Shown here: positions 40,105 to 52,400 of the stretch, in pieces
Layout: each line of letters starts with the position of its first letter
Numbering within the stretch: the first letter of the stretch is position 1
DNA from: Yersinia enterocolitica
Lineage (GTDB): Bacteria > Pseudomonadota > Gammaproteobacteria > Enterobacterales > Enterobacteriaceae
Reading direction: 5' to 3'
NCBI GenBank assembly: GCA_002082245.2
Contig: NBTC02000002.1
Span: 4,712,001-4,776,000 of the forward strand
DNA: 64,000 bases
Notes under the pieces: generated by a model
The model's database searches: none
What the model saw: only the letters and a program-made list of their open reading frames with translations
What the model was told of the DNA's origin: nothing
Position numbers and translations under genes: made by a program

Positions 40105-40986
40105 GTGACAACCCTCGAACAATGCATCGGCAACACCCCACTCGTCAAACTGCAACGTTTAAGCCAAGGGCTGGATGCGCAGATTTGGGTCAAATTGGAA
40201 GGAAATAATCCGGCAGGCTCGGTCAAAGACCGTGCGGCACTAACCATGATCCGGCAGGCAGAATTACGTGGAGAAATAGCTCCGGGTGATGTGTTGATCG
40301 AGGCGACCAGCGGCAATACTGGTATTGCGCTGGCGATGATCGCCGCGATGAAGGGCTATAAGCTAAAGCTACTGATGCCGGAAAATATGAGTCAAGAGCG
40401 GCAGGCCGCAATGCGTGCCTACGGTGCGGAGTTAATTCTGGTTAGTCGTGAGCAAGGAATGGAAGGGGCGCGCGATGAAGCGCTAAGGATGCAGGCTGAA
40501 GGGCAGGGTAAGGTGTTGGATCAGTTCAATAACAGCGATAACCCCTACGCACATTTCACCGGTACTGGGCCAGAAATCTGGCAACAAACCGCGGGTAAAG
40601 TGAGCCATTTTGTGTCCAGCATGGGAACTACCGGGACGATTACCGGCGTTAGCCAATATCTGAAAAGCCAAAACCCGCAAGTTACCATTATCGGCCTGCA
40701 ACCGGCAGAAGGAAGTAGTATTCCTGGTATCCGCCGTTGGTCACCGGGATACATGCCGGGGATTTTCCGCCCGGAGTTGGTTGATCAGGTACTGGATATC
40801 ACCCAGAGCGAAGCAGAGAAAACGACACGAAGGCTGGCCACGGAAGAGGGCATTTTTTGTGGTGTCAGTTCTGGCGGTGCGGTTGCCGGCGCGCTGCGAG
40901 TGGCGGCACAGAACCCCGCAGCGGTGATCGTGGCGATTATTTGTGACCGTGGTGACCGATACTTGTCGACAGGTGTTTTTGATTAA
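40105..40986 (+). CDS. cysM: Cysteine synthase B CysM
   Basis: PLP enzyme that makes cysteine from O-acetylserine and sulfide, and S-sulfocysteine from thiosulfate. It has 293 residues. The PLP lysine is in NPAGSVKDRAA, with TSGNTG and GTTGTI also present. The start is GTG (V-TTLEQCIGNTPLVKLQRL, read as Met), as no ATG matches the family N-terminus. The region before the start is the end of an ERIC, which may affect translation. Confidence 0.95.
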   Translation: MTTLEQCIGNTPLVKLQRLSQGLDAQIWVKLEGNNPAGSVKDRAALTMIRQAELRGEIAPGDVLIEATSGNTGIALAMIAAMKGYKLKLLMPENMSQERQAAMRAYGAELILVSREQGMEGARDEALRMQAEGQGKVLDQFNNSDNPYAHFTGTGPEIWQQTAGKVSHFVSSMGTTGTITGVSQYLKSQNPQVTIIGLQPAEGSSIPGIRRWSPGYMPGIFRPELVDQVLDITQSEAEKTTRRLATEEGIFCGVSSGGAVAGALRVAAQNPAAVIVAIICDRGDRYLSTGVFD

Positions 40987-41925
40987 GTAGGCCGAGCGTT
41001 ACGTATCAACTCTATCTGATCGCGCTATCAGATGGGGTTGATATGATATTTTGCCTTCCTCGCAATACTTCAACTTTTATAGTTTTGAACCTATAAATTA
41101 TAAAAAGGAACGGAGCTTTGGTGCCAGAGATTTTGATTTATAATTAATCATATTTAAAAGCCTCAGAACCCCGTTGCTGTCCTTTCCCTGTAAGCAAATT
41201 GTCTGCTAGAGGCTATCTAGTGGTAAATGAAATTTATGCAATCAACTGTGGCTATTAGTACAAGCCTGCTTTGCTAATATAGTTAATTCACGTCACATTG
41301 TTAGAATAAATATTGTAGGAATATTCGTACAATTAGCTTCATTGATTCCGTGGTGAATTTGAATGTGAGTTGTTTACAGGTATGAGTTATAAGGGTATTT
41401 TAATTTAATTTTGAGAAATTTCTTATAAATCAACTAACTATATCTAATTTATTTGGCTATCAATGGTTACATTCTGTAACATTTAACCAATTGGTGTTAG
41501 CTGTCTATTCTTCCTATACTGCTGCTGTTCGTATTTTGCTTATATTTTCTATTGGAATCACATATAGATTTTATTTGATGTTTTAGTTGTATGAGTATTT
41601 ATTTCACTGATTTTAGCAAGTTAACGGGTTGTAATATTTATTAAAACTCGTTAAATGTAAATTATAATTATCAACAGTGTTGTAGCCGCAATTTTTATTG
41701 ATTTACCCCTTCATTTAGAGTTTTGCTGGCAAAACGTCTGTATTTTAGCCCAATGTGGGCTTATTCCTCTGGGCTAGTCGTATGTTGCGACATGTGTTGA
41801 TTGAACATGATACGGACGATCGACGAACTTAATTTACCTGAGCTGGGTAATGATCATTTTATTACTCGAATTTTCTGTTGATGATTGCATTAGACGTGAT
41901 GGGGAAATGCCCGCGCAAATAACAA
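40987..41925. other. Long A+T-rich non-coding region upstream of kpsE
   Basis: 939 bp with no gene that I can support. It contains a hairpin ATCTGAT-N6-ATCAGAT near 41018, a perfect inverted repeat GTTTTGC-TG-GCAAAAC at 41720-41735, and AGCCCA-ATG-TGGGCT at 41747-41761. It is a likely promoter and silencing (H-NS-type) region for the kpsEDCS unit. I find no JUMPstart or ops sequence in it. Confidence 0.5.
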
Positions 41926-43098
41926 ATGATGAAACCCATGTTTATTGAAAAAATAAAGTCGGCTTGGCCAGGTGATATGTTGAAGCGCGTGCGCATGTCA
42001 CACTTAACTCTGTCCAAGCTACAGCGCCATTTAGGTAAGGTTATGATTCTGATACCGATGTTGCTGCTGATTCTCTACTTGTTAATTTTTAGCCAACCAC
42101 GCTATCTCAGTGAATCTAAAGTCGCCATCAAACATTCCAACGATATCAATGGCAGTAATCTGAATGTCGCTTTGCTGATGGGTGCTGGCAGCCCTAGTTC
42201 TGCGGAAGATGCCTTATATCTGAAGGAATATATTAATTCTCCTGATATGTTGGCGGTCTTGGATAAACAGCTCGATTTTCGTCAGGCATTCGGTCATAGC
42301 GGCTGGGATTTTTTCTATCATTTGTCAGATAGTGCCACTCGCGAGCAATTCCTTAATTATTACCGTAACCGTATCTCCGTTTCTTACGATGACAAAACAG
42401 GTTTGCTCACCATTGGTACCCAAGGATTCTCGCCTGAATTTGCTCAACGGTTCAATCAGGCTGTTTTGAAAGAATCCGAAAGATTTATCAATGAGATCTC
42501 ACACCGAATTGCCCGCGAGCAGTTGCTGTTTGCCGAAAACGAAATGCAGGAAGCGCGCGTTCGTTTGAATAGCAGCAAAACCGAACTACTCACTTACCAG
42601 AACAGCAATAATATTCTTGACCCTGAAGCTCAGGCTTTGGCTGCCACTACGTTGATTAACACCTTGGTTAGCCAACGCATTCAGATGGAAGCAGAATTGC
42701 GTAACCTACTGACTTTTCTCCGTGAAGATGCACCTCAGGTCATCAGTGCGAAGAACGCACTCAAGTCGCTCTCCAGCCAGATTGATAATGAAAAAAGCAA
42801 AATTACTGCGCCCGATGGTCACAAATTGAACCGTATGGCGGTAGATTTTGAAGAGATTAAAGCCAAGGTACAGTTCGATACTGATATCTACAAATTGACC
42901 CTGACATCGATTGAAAAAACCCGTGTTGATGCGGCAAGAAAACTGAAAATGTTGTCAGTGATCAGCTCTCCTCAGCTACCGCAGGAGTCAAAGTTCCCCA
43001 ACAGTTTGTATCTGCTTATCAGTTGGTTACTGGTTTGTGGCTTACTTTTTGGTACTGTCAAATTATTGCTGGCGGTGATTGACGATCATAAAGATTGA
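41926..43098 (+). CDS. kpsE: Capsule export inner-membrane protein KpsE
   Basis: Polysaccharide co-polymerase-type protein that links the KpsMT ABC exporter to the outer-membrane KpsD. It has 390 residues, an N-terminal membrane segment (VMILIPMLLLILYLLIF), a periplasmic coiled-coil region (about 190-320) and a C-terminal membrane segment (LYLLISWLLVCGLLFGTVKLLLAV). Similarity to E. coli K1/K5 KpsE is high throughout. kpsF, which precedes it in E. coli, is absent. Confidence 0.95.
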   Translation: MMKPMFIEKIKSAWPGDMLKRVRMSHLTLSKLQRHLGKVMILIPMLLLILYLLIFSQPRYLSESKVAIKHSNDINGSNLNVALLMGAGSPSSAEDALYLKEYINSPDMLAVLDKQLDFRQAFGHSGWDFFYHLSDSATREQFLNYYRNRISVSYDDKTGLLTIGTQGFSPEFAQRFNQAVLKESERFINEISHRIAREQLLFAENEMQEARVRLNSSKTELLTYQNSNNILDPEAQALAATTLINTLVSQRIQMEAELRNLLTFLREDAPQVISAKNALKSLSSQIDNEKSKITAPDGHKLNRMAVDFEEIKAKVQFDTDIYKLTLTSIEKTRVDAARKLKMLSVISSPQLPQESKFPNSLYLLISWLLVCGLLFGTVKLLLAVIDDHKD

Positions 43099-43162
43099 CG
43101 CCGTTTTAACGCTATTTCTAGCTTGTCGGAATGACACCGCAGGCAGTAACTCAGAGCATGCT

Positions 43163-44839
43163 ATGAAATTATTGAAATCTGTTCTTCTGATTATTGCCAT
43201 ACAGGCAACACCCGCTCAGGCCGTTGATCTGAATGCCGATCCCAAGATGACCGGGGCCGCACCGTTACCGTCGATTATTTCAGGTCAAAGCCAGAGACCT
43301 TATAGCGATAGCCAGTTTGACGATACCCCCCCTCCGGTGATCCCGGTGGTGATGAGTCGGATGTTTGGCGCGCAACTCTTTACCTCGGTCTCGGCGGCAG
43401 ATAGTGGTTCCAGCATCGGTTTCAATCCAAACTACGTAGTGAGTTTGGGGGATCAGATTCAGATACGGTTATGGGGCGCATTTAACTTTGAAGGTGCGCT
43501 GAGTGTGGACCCGAAAGGCAATATCTTCTTGCCAAACGTTGGCCCGCTGAAAGTAGTTGGCATCCCGAATAGCCAGATCAACAGTGTGGTGACTGCCAAA
43601 GTCAAACAGGTCTATCAGTCGAATGTGAATGTCTACGCCTCTTTATTACAGGCCCAGCCGGTCAAAGTGTTTGTCACCGGTTACGTTAATAACCCCGGAT
43701 TGTACGGCGGGGTGGCATCTGACTCGTTACTCTCCTATCTCAGTAAAGCCGGTGGTGTCGATACTCAGAGAGGCAGCTATGTGGATATCAGCATCAAACG
43801 TGGTAACCGCGTGCGCTCACAGGTTAATTTGTACGACTTTCTCCTTAACGGCAATTTGGGGCTATCACAGTTTGCTGACGGCGATACCATCGTAGTCGGC
43901 CCACGCCAGCACACTTTCAGTGTCGAAGGCGAAGTGTTCAACAGCTATGACTTTGAATTCCGCAACAGCACGATTCCGGTGAGTGAAGCGCTCAGTTGGG
44001 CACGCCCTAAGCCGGGGGCCACACATATGACCATTATCCGCCAGCAGGGTACGATTAAGCGCAGTGAATACTATCCACTTAGCTCTGCACCGGGGCGTTC
44101 ATTACAAGATGGCGATAAGCTGATTATCAGCACTGATCGCTACTCAGGAACCATTCAGGTTCGAATCGAAGGGGCGCATTCCGGCGAGCATGCCATGGTA
44201 CTGCCTTATGGTGCGACTATGCGTCAGGTGCTGGCAAAAATCCGCCCTAATAGCATGTCGCAAATGGACTCGATCCAACTGTATCGCCGCTCGGTCGCGC
44301 TGCGTCAGAAAGAGATGCTTGACCTGTCACTGCAAAAACTTGAAGAAGCCTCTTTATCAGCACAGTCTTCCACTTCAGAAGAGGCCCGTCTGCGAATGCA
44401 AGAAGCGCAGCTTATCAGTCGCTTTGTTACCAAAGCCCGCAACGTGGTACCTAAGGGTGAAGTGGTGCTCAACGAAAGTAATCTTGATCAGGTGATTCTG
44501 GAGGACGGTGACGTAATTAAGATCCCTGAAAAGACCTCGCTGGTCATGATCCATGGCGAAGTAATGTTCCCGAATGCGGTGAGTTGGCAGAAAGGTCTTA
44601 GCCCGGATGATTACATTACCAAGGTTGGCGGTTACACGCAAAAAGCCAGTAACACCAAAGTCATTCTGATTAAACAGAATGGTGAAGCACTGAATGCTGA
44701 AGACGTCAAAACGCTACAACCGGGTGACGAACTGATGGTATTACCGAAGTTTGAATCGAAGAACATTGAAGTGACACGGGGAATTTCGACCATTCTTTAC
44801 CAGTTGGCAGTTGCCGCTAAAGTGGTGCTAACACTCTGA
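43163..44839 (+). CDS. kpsD: Capsule export outer-membrane/periplasmic protein KpsD
   Basis: Wza-type outer-membrane polysaccharide export protein, 558 residues from ATG 43163 ([20 protein letters not shown] signal peptide). Poly-export and SLBB-type segments are visible ([50 protein letters not shown]). It matches E. coli KpsD to the last residues ([16 protein letters not shown]). The stop overlaps the kpsC start by one base. Confidence 0.95.
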   Translation: MKLLKSVLLIIAIQATPAQAVDLNADPKMTGAAPLPSIISGQSQRPYSDSQFDDTPPPVIPVVMSRMFGAQLFTSVSAADSGSSIGFNPNYVVSLGDQIQIRLWGAFNFEGALSVDPKGNIFLPNVGPLKVVGIPNSQINSVVTAKVKQVYQSNVNVYASLLQAQPVKVFVTGYVNNPGLYGGVASDSLLSYLSKAGGVDTQRGSYVDISIKRGNRVRSQVNLYDFLLNGNLGLSQFADGDTIVVGPRQHTFSVEGEVFNSYDFEFRNSTIPVSEALSWARPKPGATHMTIIRQQGTIKRSEYYPLSSAPGRSLQDGDKLIISTDRYSGTIQVRIEGAHSGEHAMVLPYGATMRQVLAKIRPNSMSQMDSIQLYRRSVALRQKEMLDLSLQKLEEASLSAQSSTSEEARLRMQEAQLISRFVTKARNVVPKGEVVLNESNLDQVILEDGDVIKIPEKTSLVMIHGEVMFPNAVSWQKGLSPDDYITKVGGYTQKASNTKVILIKQNGEALNAEDVKTLQPGDELMVLPKFESKNIEVTRGISTILYQLAVAAKVVLTL

Positions 44840-46866
44840 TGATAGGCATCTTTTCGGCAGGGATTTATCGTATCGAGCATCTGGAAAACTTTCTGGCTGA
44901 ACCCTGCTGCAAGCTTTCATCGTTGCGCTCAATTCCACCGCAGATAAGTGCGGTGGCGGTGTGGGGCCATCGTCCAAGTGGTGATAAAGCGGTTGCGTTG
45001 GCGCGAGCTTCCAGCTTGCCTGTTGTGCGTCTTGAAGACGGTTTTATCCGCTCGTTGGGGTTGGGCGTGTCAGGCTGCCCGCCGTTGTCGATGGTGGTGG
45101 ATACTCAGAGTATCTATTACGACGCCAGCCGGCCAAGCTCGCTGGAAAGGCTGATTCTTGACCGGGCCGGTAACCAGCCACTTTATGCCGATGCCCGAGA
45201 GGCAATGCGGTTAATTGTTGATGCTGACTTGTCGAAATATAACTTGGCACCGGCATTCAGCGGCGTGCCTGCGCAAGGTGATGCGGTGTTGGTCGTGGAC
45301 CAGACTTTTGGTGACATGGCGGTTAAATACGGCAATGCCGATGCGGCAGACTTTGAGGCCATGTTAGATGCCGCGCTGAATGAAAACCCACAGGCAGAGG
45401 TTTGGCTGAAAATTCATCCCGATGTTTTACAGGGCAAGAAAGCAGGCTACTTCAAGGCAATACCAAAAAATCCACGCATCAAGTTGCTGGCAGAAAATGT
45501 CAGCCCGCAGTCGTTATTGCGCCAGGTCAGTCGTGTGTATGTGGTGACTTCGCAATATGGTTTTGAAGCGTTGCTGGCGGGTAAATCTGTCACGGTATTT
45601 GGTCAACCCTGGTATGCCGGTTGGGGATTGACTGACGATCGCCACTCGCAGGCTGATGGGTTATCGGCACGACGTGGGCAGGCCAGTTTGTTGGATTTAT
45701 TCAGCGCCGCCTATCTGCGCTACAGCCGTTATATCGATCCCTGTAGTGGCCAGCCGGCGACATTATTTGCTGTGTTAGACGGTTTGTTGATGCAAAAAAA
45801 CCATCAACTACAACGCCAGGGTCAGTTATGGGCGCCGGGTTTAACACTTTGGAAACGCAGCATTTTTTTACTGTTTTTAAAAACCACACTGAACAACGTC
45901 TCTTTCAGAGACGGTAAAACATCGAACACGGCTTGTGTGGTGTGGGGCAATAAAGGCGAACAGCGCTGGCAAGCAAAGGCTCAGGCGCAAAAAGTGCCGG
46001 TATGGCGTATGGAAGATGGGTTTATACGCTCATCGGGGCTGGGTTCTGACTTGCATCCGCCGCTGTCGCTGGTGCTGGATAAAAGCGGCATTTACTACGA
46101 TGCCACCCGGCCGAGTGATCTTGAGTCGTTACTCAACAGCAGCCGGTTAACTGACCTACAGCGAGTGCGGGCCGCAAAGCTTCGCCAGCGATTGGTCAGT
46201 GGCAAAATCAGTAAATACAACATTGGCGCGCCATTCAGTCTGCCGCCGCAAGCCAGTGGCAAACGCATTTTGCTGGTATCCGGCCAGGTGGAAGACGATG
46301 CATCCATTTTGAGCGGAACAATCAGTATTCGTACCAATAGTGAACTGCTGAAAACGGTGCGCCAGCGTAACCCGGACGCTTTCATTATCTATAAGCCGCA
46401 CCCAGACGTATTGGTTGGCAACCGGCAAGGGCATATTCCTGCGGCTGATATTGCGCGTTGGGCTAACACTCAGGCGCAGGATGCCGACATCATCCAATGC
46501 ATTCAGGCTGCGGATGAGTTGCATACTTTGACGTCGCTTTCGGGCTTTGAAGCGCTGTTGCATGGGAAGCAGGTATTTTGCTACGGCATACCTTTTTATG
46601 CGGGGTGGGGGCTGACACAGGACGAACATTCTGCACCACGCCGGCAGCGCACATTGACGCTGGATGACTTGGTATATCAGGCGTTGATCGCTTATCCGAC
46701 CTATGTTGACCCTCTTCGGCGTGAAGCAATAACCGCAGAACGGGCGTTAGACATTTTGGCGGCTCAGCCACGTGCTGAAATGCAATTTAGCAAAAAAAAA
46801 TCGGGCAGGATTATGCGTAATTATAGAAAACTGCTCATGCTAACTAAAGTGACAATGAACTTATAA
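44839..46866 (+). CDS. kpsC: Capsule linker beta-Kdo transferase KpsC
   Basis: Extends the poly-Kdo linker on lyso-phosphatidylglycerol that carries group 2 capsules. It has 675 residues in two related halves, each with LEDGFIRS or MEDGFIRS, PPLSxVxD, a KxHPDV motif, and a closing [23 protein letters not shown] or [23 protein letters not shown] block. The halves are known to add alternating 2,4- and 2,7-linked Kdo. Present and intact, it shows that this capsule uses the Kdo linker. Confidence 0.95.
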   Translation: MIGIFSAGIYRIEHLENFLAEPCCKLSSLRSIPPQISAVAVWGHRPSGDKAVALARASSLPVVRLEDGFIRSLGLGVSGCPPLSMVVDTQSIYYDASRPSSLERLILDRAGNQPLYADAREAMRLIVDADLSKYNLAPAFSGVPAQGDAVLVVDQTFGDMAVKYGNADAADFEAMLDAALNENPQAEVWLKIHPDVLQGKKAGYFKAIPKNPRIKLLAENVSPQSLLRQVSRVYVVTSQYGFEALLAGKSVTVFGQPWYAGWGLTDDRHSQADGLSARRGQASLLDLFSAAYLRYSRYIDPCSGQPATLFAVLDGLLMQKNHQLQRQGQLWAPGLTLWKRSIFLLFLKTTLNNVSFRDGKTSNTACVVWGNKGEQRWQAKAQAQKVPVWRMEDGFIRSSGLGSDLHPPLSLVLDKSGIYYDATRPSDLESLLNSSRLTDLQRVRAAKLRQRLVSGKISKYNIGAPFSLPPQASGKRILLVSGQVEDDASILSGTISIRTNSELLKTVRQRNPDAFIIYKPHPDVLVGNRQGHIPAADIARWANTQAQDADIIQCIQAADELHTLTSLSGFEALLHGKQVFCYGIPFYAGWGLTQDEHSAPRRQRTLTLDDLVYQALIAYPTYVDPLRREAITAERALDILAAQPRAEMQFSKKKSGRIMRNYRKLLMLTKVTMNL

Positions 46867-46899
46867 ATCAGTCTGTTAAATGATAATGGTGACGTGTTT

Positions 46900-48147
46900 A
46901 TGCTTACAGATTGCCGTGCACTGACAACACTTCTTGCTGGCAAGAAGTACCTACTGTTACAAGGCCCGATGGGACCTTATTTCAGTGATACCGCTGAGTG
47001 GCTTGAATCTCAGGGGGGCGAAGCGGTGAACGTGGTATTCAACGGCGGTGACAAGTTTTATTGCCGTAAGCGTGACTATTTGGTGTTCAGGCAGACGCCG
47101 AAAGAGTTCCCCACCTGGTTGAAAGATACCTGGCAAGATTACCACTTCGACACTATTTTGTGTTTTGGTGATTGCCGCCCGCTACACCAAGTTGCCAGGC
47201 TTTGGGCGCAGACCAAAGGGGTGCGTTTTCTGGCGTTTGAGGAAGGCTACCTCCGCCCGCATTTTATTACCCTCGAAGAGGGCGGGGTGAATGCGTTTTC
47301 CGCCTTGCCACGTAATCCTGATTTCTACCGTAAGTTGCCAGAAATTAAAGCACCGGTCGCCAAAAAATTGACATCATGCTTTAGTCTGCGGGTACGCCGT
47401 TGCATCGGTTATTATCTGGCTGGCTGGTTTTACCGCCACCAATTTCCACAATATCGTCACCATAAATCCTTTTCACCTTGGTACGAAGCCCGTTGCTGGA
47501 TACGTGCTGCCGCGCGTAAACAGTGGTACCGATTCTTGCAACGAAAAGTGCTGAGTCAACTACAGGGCGAGCTTGACCAGCGCTACCATCTGGTGGTTTT
47601 ACAGGTCTACAATGATAGCCAGATCCGCAACCACAGCCCATACAACGACGTGCGTGATTACATCAATGACGTAATGTATTCATTTTCAAAAAAAGCCTGT
47701 AGTGACCAGTGGTTAGTTATCAAACATCACCCTATGGACCGGGGGCATCGCCTGTACGGGCCATTAATCCGGAAACTGGGTAAGCAGTACAACATCAGTG
47801 AGCGAGTAAAATATGTACACGATTTGCCGATGCCGGAATTGCTGACTCACGCCAAGGCGGTGGTAACGATTAATAGCACTGCCGGGTTATCAGCACTGAT
47901 CCATAATAAACCGTTGATCGTGATGGGAAACGCCCTGTATGACATGAAAGGGTTAACGTTTCAGGGGCACCTCAATCAATTTTGGCAGTCTGATTTCAAG
48001 CCAGATATGAAGTTATTCAAAAAATTCCGGCTATATATACTGAGAAACACCCAGATTAATGCGGTTTATTATGGTGATAATCAGCTTGAACTGATACCTA
48101 CGGTAAAGACCGAATATAAAGACGAATATTACCGGATCCCGGTTTAG
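46900..48147 (+). CDS. kpsS: Capsule linker-initiating beta-Kdo transferase KpsS
   Basis: Adds the first Kdo residue to lyso-phosphatidylglycerol at the cytoplasmic membrane face. It has 415 residues from ATG 46900. Conserved parts include LLLQGPMGPYFSDTAEWLE, FEEGYLRPHFITLE, VIKHHPMDRGHRLYGP and VTINSTAGLSALIHNKP. It follows kpsC by 33 bp. kpsU is not present in the window; host CMP-Kdo synthetase KdsB must serve. Confidence 0.95.
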   Translation: MLTDCRALTTLLAGKKYLLLQGPMGPYFSDTAEWLESQGGEAVNVVFNGGDKFYCRKRDYLVFRQTPKEFPTWLKDTWQDYHFDTILCFGDCRPLHQVARLWAQTKGVRFLAFEEGYLRPHFITLEEGGVNAFSALPRNPDFYRKLPEIKAPVAKKLTSCFSLRVRRCIGYYLAGWFYRHQFPQYRHHKSFSPWYEARCWIRAAARKQWYRFLQRKVLSQLQGELDQRYHLVVLQVYNDSQIRNHSPYNDVRDYINDVMYSFSKKACSDQWLVIKHHPMDRGHRLYGPLIRKLGKQYNISERVKYVHDLPMPELLTHAKAVVTINSTAGLSALIHNKPLIVMGNALYDMKGLTFQGHLNQFWQSDFKPDMKLFKKFRLYILRNTQINAVYYGDNQLELIPTVKTEYKDEYYRIPV

Positions 48148-48197
48148 TGAGTTTTGGGGATACTTTTCAGGATGGGGCGGAGAAATGATTATTGCTG

Positions 48198-49208
48198 ATG
48201 CCGATAAATAATACAGATAATACTGCTGTAACCATTTTCCGATTATTGTTGCGCTGCCACCTCTGGTTAGTATTAGCCACAGCCACTTCATACACATTAT
48301 CGCTACAAGCTGCTCAACTGACATGCTATTTGCCTGATGCCACCGCGTTACAGGGGAATATCAGCTTGCAGCCGCACTGTATTTATCGTCAATCCCTACT
48401 GATATCGCACAGCAATACTCATCTCGACTGTCAAGGGGCGACGTTGGAAGGGGACAATAATCTACCCTTTGGCATAATGGTCAATAGCAAAGGCAAACCA
48501 CTAAAAAACGTCAGCATCAAAAATTGCCATATCCGCAACTTTAGTCGCAGTGGTATCCGTATTACCTCTAATATTCCGGCTAATCAACTTAGCACCGATC
48601 ACCAGATTAATTATCACCGAACGCCGATGGGGATTCTTATCGACGCGGTAGTGGTGACCGGCAGTGGGCGAGTGGGCATCTATCTTGATGATTACGTGAC
48701 TGACTCCACTCTCAGTAATTCTACTGTTCAGCAGTCTTATATGTCGGGAATATATCTGGAACACTCATCACGCAACAACCGGATTATTAATAACCGTATA
48801 GTGAATAATGGTCATGAGAGTCTGGGGCGGGGCAAGCGAGAAGGATTAGCGGTGGATTCATCCGCCAATAATCTGATAGAGGGGAATCTATTTAAAGGCA
48901 ATGGTGCGGGTGGTGTGTTTTTGTATAAGAACTGTGGCGAGCATTACAGCAGTGGGAACTCTGTTATCCGCTGGCAGCACAGCGACCACAATATTATCCG
49001 CAATAACACCTTTACCGACGAGCAGATCGGTATTTGGCTAGCCTCCCGCCAAAGCAGAGATCTCTCTGGTTTTGATTGTGGTGATAAACCCAAAGATAAT
49101 TCTGGTCAGTACTTTGCTGACTACGCCGATAACAATGTGCTGGAAGGGAATAAGTTTATTGGCACTCGTGTAGATATTAAAGATGAGGGGGTGGGGAATA
49201 TGAAATAA
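48198..49208 (+). CDS. Secreted right-handed beta-helix protein in the capsule locus
   Basis: A 336-residue protein with a signal-like hydrophobic N-terminus (LWLVLATATSYTLSLQA) and at least seven parallel beta-helix coils rich in N-x-I and N-N patterns (NNRIINNRIVNNG, NNLIEGNLFKGNGAGG, HNIIRNNTF). Such folds are found in polysaccharide lyases, hydrolases, epimerases and tailspikes. It follows kpsS by about 50 bp on the same strand, so a periplasmic role on capsule polymer is plausible but unproven. The start is uncertain; a TTG two codons upstream lies closer to GGAG. Confidence 0.7.
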   Translation: MPINNTDNTAVTIFRLLLRCHLWLVLATATSYTLSLQAAQLTCYLPDATALQGNISLQPHCIYRQSLLISHSNTHLDCQGATLEGDNNLPFGIMVNSKGKPLKNVSIKNCHIRNFSRSGIRITSNIPANQLSTDHQINYHRTPMGILIDAVVVTGSGRVGIYLDDYVTDSTLSNSTVQQSYMSGIYLEHSSRNNRIINNRIVNNGHESLGRGKREGLAVDSSANNLIEGNLFKGNGAGGVFLYKNCGEHYSSGNSVIRWQHSDHNIIRNNTFTDEQIGIWLASRQSRDLSGFDCGDKPKDNSGQYFADYADNNVLEGNKFIGTRVDIKDEGVGNMK

Positions 49209-49448
49209 ATAGTTTAAACTTTTTGGTTTTGCTAACTTATTTTATGGGTGAATTTAAAATACTACCGATAAGATTTTTCAATAATACAATGATTGCTATA
49301 TGCGTACTGAGTATACAGACAGATATAGTACTTCATACTGTCTGCAACTCACATATTAAAATGCTACAGGGTGTATATTAAATAAAATAGAGTGAGCGGA
49401 TATACCACAAGCATTAAATTAACTACTAGGGGGGCTGCTAAAATTTAT

Positions 49449-52400
49449 TTACTCAGCAACTTTTGAGAGTATTAGCATCATTTGAGAATTATGAAGCCTT
49501 GACCAACTGTCTTGCGGAGCGTTATCAGGGTAATAATGAAGTATTGACGACCAACAGTGAATTGCTTCATCCCATTTGCAACAAAGTTGAGCTAATTCGG
49601 CTCTCAAAATCCATTCATCTATACTGTCTGGGAACCTATTTTTAGAATTTTGGATTAAAGTTATTGCTTCTTCTATCATTCCCAACATTCTATAAGAATG
49701 TGCTAAACGGTAGTTTGCAATATCATAATTAGTGAGTAATTTTGACCAGACTTTAGCAGAAGCATCCCATTTTTTTAATAAGTAGTTAATTTCTCCTAGT
49801 TCAAATAAAAACTCTTGGTTATCGAAAGTTTTAATTGGGAGTTTATCAAGAACCACTGCTGCTTCTGAATTATTTCCTTGTAAGCGCAATCCTTTTATGT
49901 AGGTGATGATAAGTTCATCAGATATAGAGACTATATCAATATTTTTATTATTAATTTGTTGGGTTACTTTAATCCATTTCTCTTCTAAGAAAGAAATTTT
50001 CGCATTTTCATAATTTAATGCTATTTTATCACCTGGTATTTTTGATGCTAACTCAAGTTTCTTCCTTGCGATGTCATAGTTACCCATTTCTCTATTGCAG
50101 CGGGCTAGCATGATATAGCTTTGTAATCTTGAAAAATCACAATTAATAAAATCTACAGAGTTATTTTCTATAAGGTCAATAGTATTTGACCACTCGCCGT
50201 GACAGATATAATACCAAGATTTACTGAGCAAAGAATGTTTTTCGCTAGTACCAAAGTTTAGCCTTTTATAAATATGATCAAATTTTGCTGCGTTTGATTG
50301 CTCTGCAATAGATTGCAGGAAATAAATAGTGTCTTCATTACTACGGTTGGGTAACATTGCCCAGCATTCGGCGGAAAGTTCCCATTGTTGAAGTTTCATC
50401 TGAATGAAAGCATATTCACGAAGTACCGGCTCTGGCCAAATGGATTTATCGTGTCCATAATATTCATTAATTACTTCCAGCGCTAAATTAATATTTCCAA
50501 GGTTATTAAGTGAAACTATTTTTTGAACTGTTGCTTCATTTTTTTGCTGCTCATTCCCACTATTTAAAACTAATGACCAGCGAGAAAGCGCAAGATTCCA
50601 GTTTTTGCTATTACTTGCATGAGTAGCATATTCAAATAATATATCCACATCTATAAAATCAGTTGGCAAAGGCTTATCCAGCGCTTCAATAGCGTTGAAA
50701 ACACGCTCGCAGTTATTCCCATCGCGATTTTGGAATGTATCATTGATACGTTTCTTAATTTGTTTCGAGGGTTTTGCTGAATTTTTAAGAAGAATATTTA
50801 ACTCTAAGAAAAAATCATTCTTGTTAGTGACTACTGGGCCAAATCCATCCTTGCGATAATCATAATATCCTTTGGCATACGTATGGGAGCCTTGGAAAAC
50901 AGTATCTTCGTCAAACTGATAATAAATTGTTGGTTTAGATTGCACAGCCATATCAAAAGCAACGGAAGAATAGTCTGTAACTAACAATGAAGCCTCATTG
51001 AACAACTCTTGCATTCCTTTATTGTCTTGATTACCAACTTTTATAAATTCAGGGATATTAAATTTACTCAGATAAGGCAAGATATTCACATGAGGATAGA
51101 AAATTACCTCATAGCCATATTTCAAATAGATCCGATATAAATCAGGTGAATGGAGTAGGTTGTACCAATGCTTTGCATAACAAGAACTCATGAAAAGAGG
51201 ATTAAGCTCCCTCTCTGAGCCTTCTTTATTTGCTTTTCCGACAATAGAGGATCTCCATGTAGGCATGATCAATATTTTCTTATTACTATTCCAGACTGAT
51301 TTTAATAATTTATCATGCCTTGGAAAACCGGTAAGAACAACCTCTTTTTTACCAAACTTGTACTGCGAGTTGTTAGAGGTAATAGAGTCAAACTCAGGTT
51401 TCGATGCTGTGATAAAACAGTCTATATTCTCTTTTTGATTTAGCCATCCAGAAAGGTCATCTTTAGTTACTCCGTGTTGTAAGAAAATAAAGTGCCTACC
51501 GGATAACATTTTTGGTCCAAGGAAATTAGTCACACAATAATCCGCATGAGAACTAATTACTTTTGAGCAACTTTCTAGTGCAGATTTATGTTCCTCACTA
51601 CCGAAATCAAGTAAAGAAAAATTTTCCTGTTCTAGGCGTGTCCAGTCATGAGAACTAGACCTTAGTACATAGAACATTTTAATTTCGGGATGATTAATTT
51701 TAATATGGCGATATAAGTGTTCAGCATTATCATCAGCATGGGTATCACGATCCATTAGTATCCATGAATTTTTATATTTTTCTGATGTTTTATATTTTGG
51801 TATTATTGCGTTAAAATGTTTAATAATCGCATCGCCACGGACGCCATCTTTCTCCTGTTTCCCAGAAAGAGATATTCGTGCAGGTTTACCACAAATACTT
51901 ATTTTTATAACTGACTTTGACTCAAATTTAACCCATAACCTTCTTTCGTTGACGAAATCGTTAGAGAGAAATTTATGTTTTATATTTTTTATAAAAACTG
52001 GGATGGTATCAACATCATTGATGGTTACATGTTCAAGTTCATGTTTATCTGTAAAATAGCGTAATTGAGCAAGACCTTTATTTTTGTCATATGACTCTAT
52101 ATATACTATTTGAAATGGAGGTTCACTTTTTTTAAAGCATGATAACATACCAACCTTATGATAGAACCAACACCCTGCAAGTCCGAACTGCATAATGATC
52201 TTATCATCGATCATTGAGAAAATATCATATATATTTTTTTCAAACTCTTCAATTTTTTCATTATCTAAAAATGAAAGTTTATACTCATGGTTTATAAATC
52301 TTCTTAGATACCAAAAAATATGATATAAAACCTGAAGCTGTAGTGATTCTGGAATAGGTCTACCTGATTGAAGGTAGCGCTGCATTGACTCGATACAGCC

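Noticed and set aside
41746..41765. AGCCCA/TGGGCT hairpin as an intrinsic terminator before kpsE
   Set aside because: The stem is six base pairs and the following sequence is not a T-run. I leave it as a structural feature of the upstream region.
44839..46866. Internal duplication in kpsC as an assembly error or recent duplication
   Set aside because: The two halves are diverged and correspond to the known two-module structure of KpsC.
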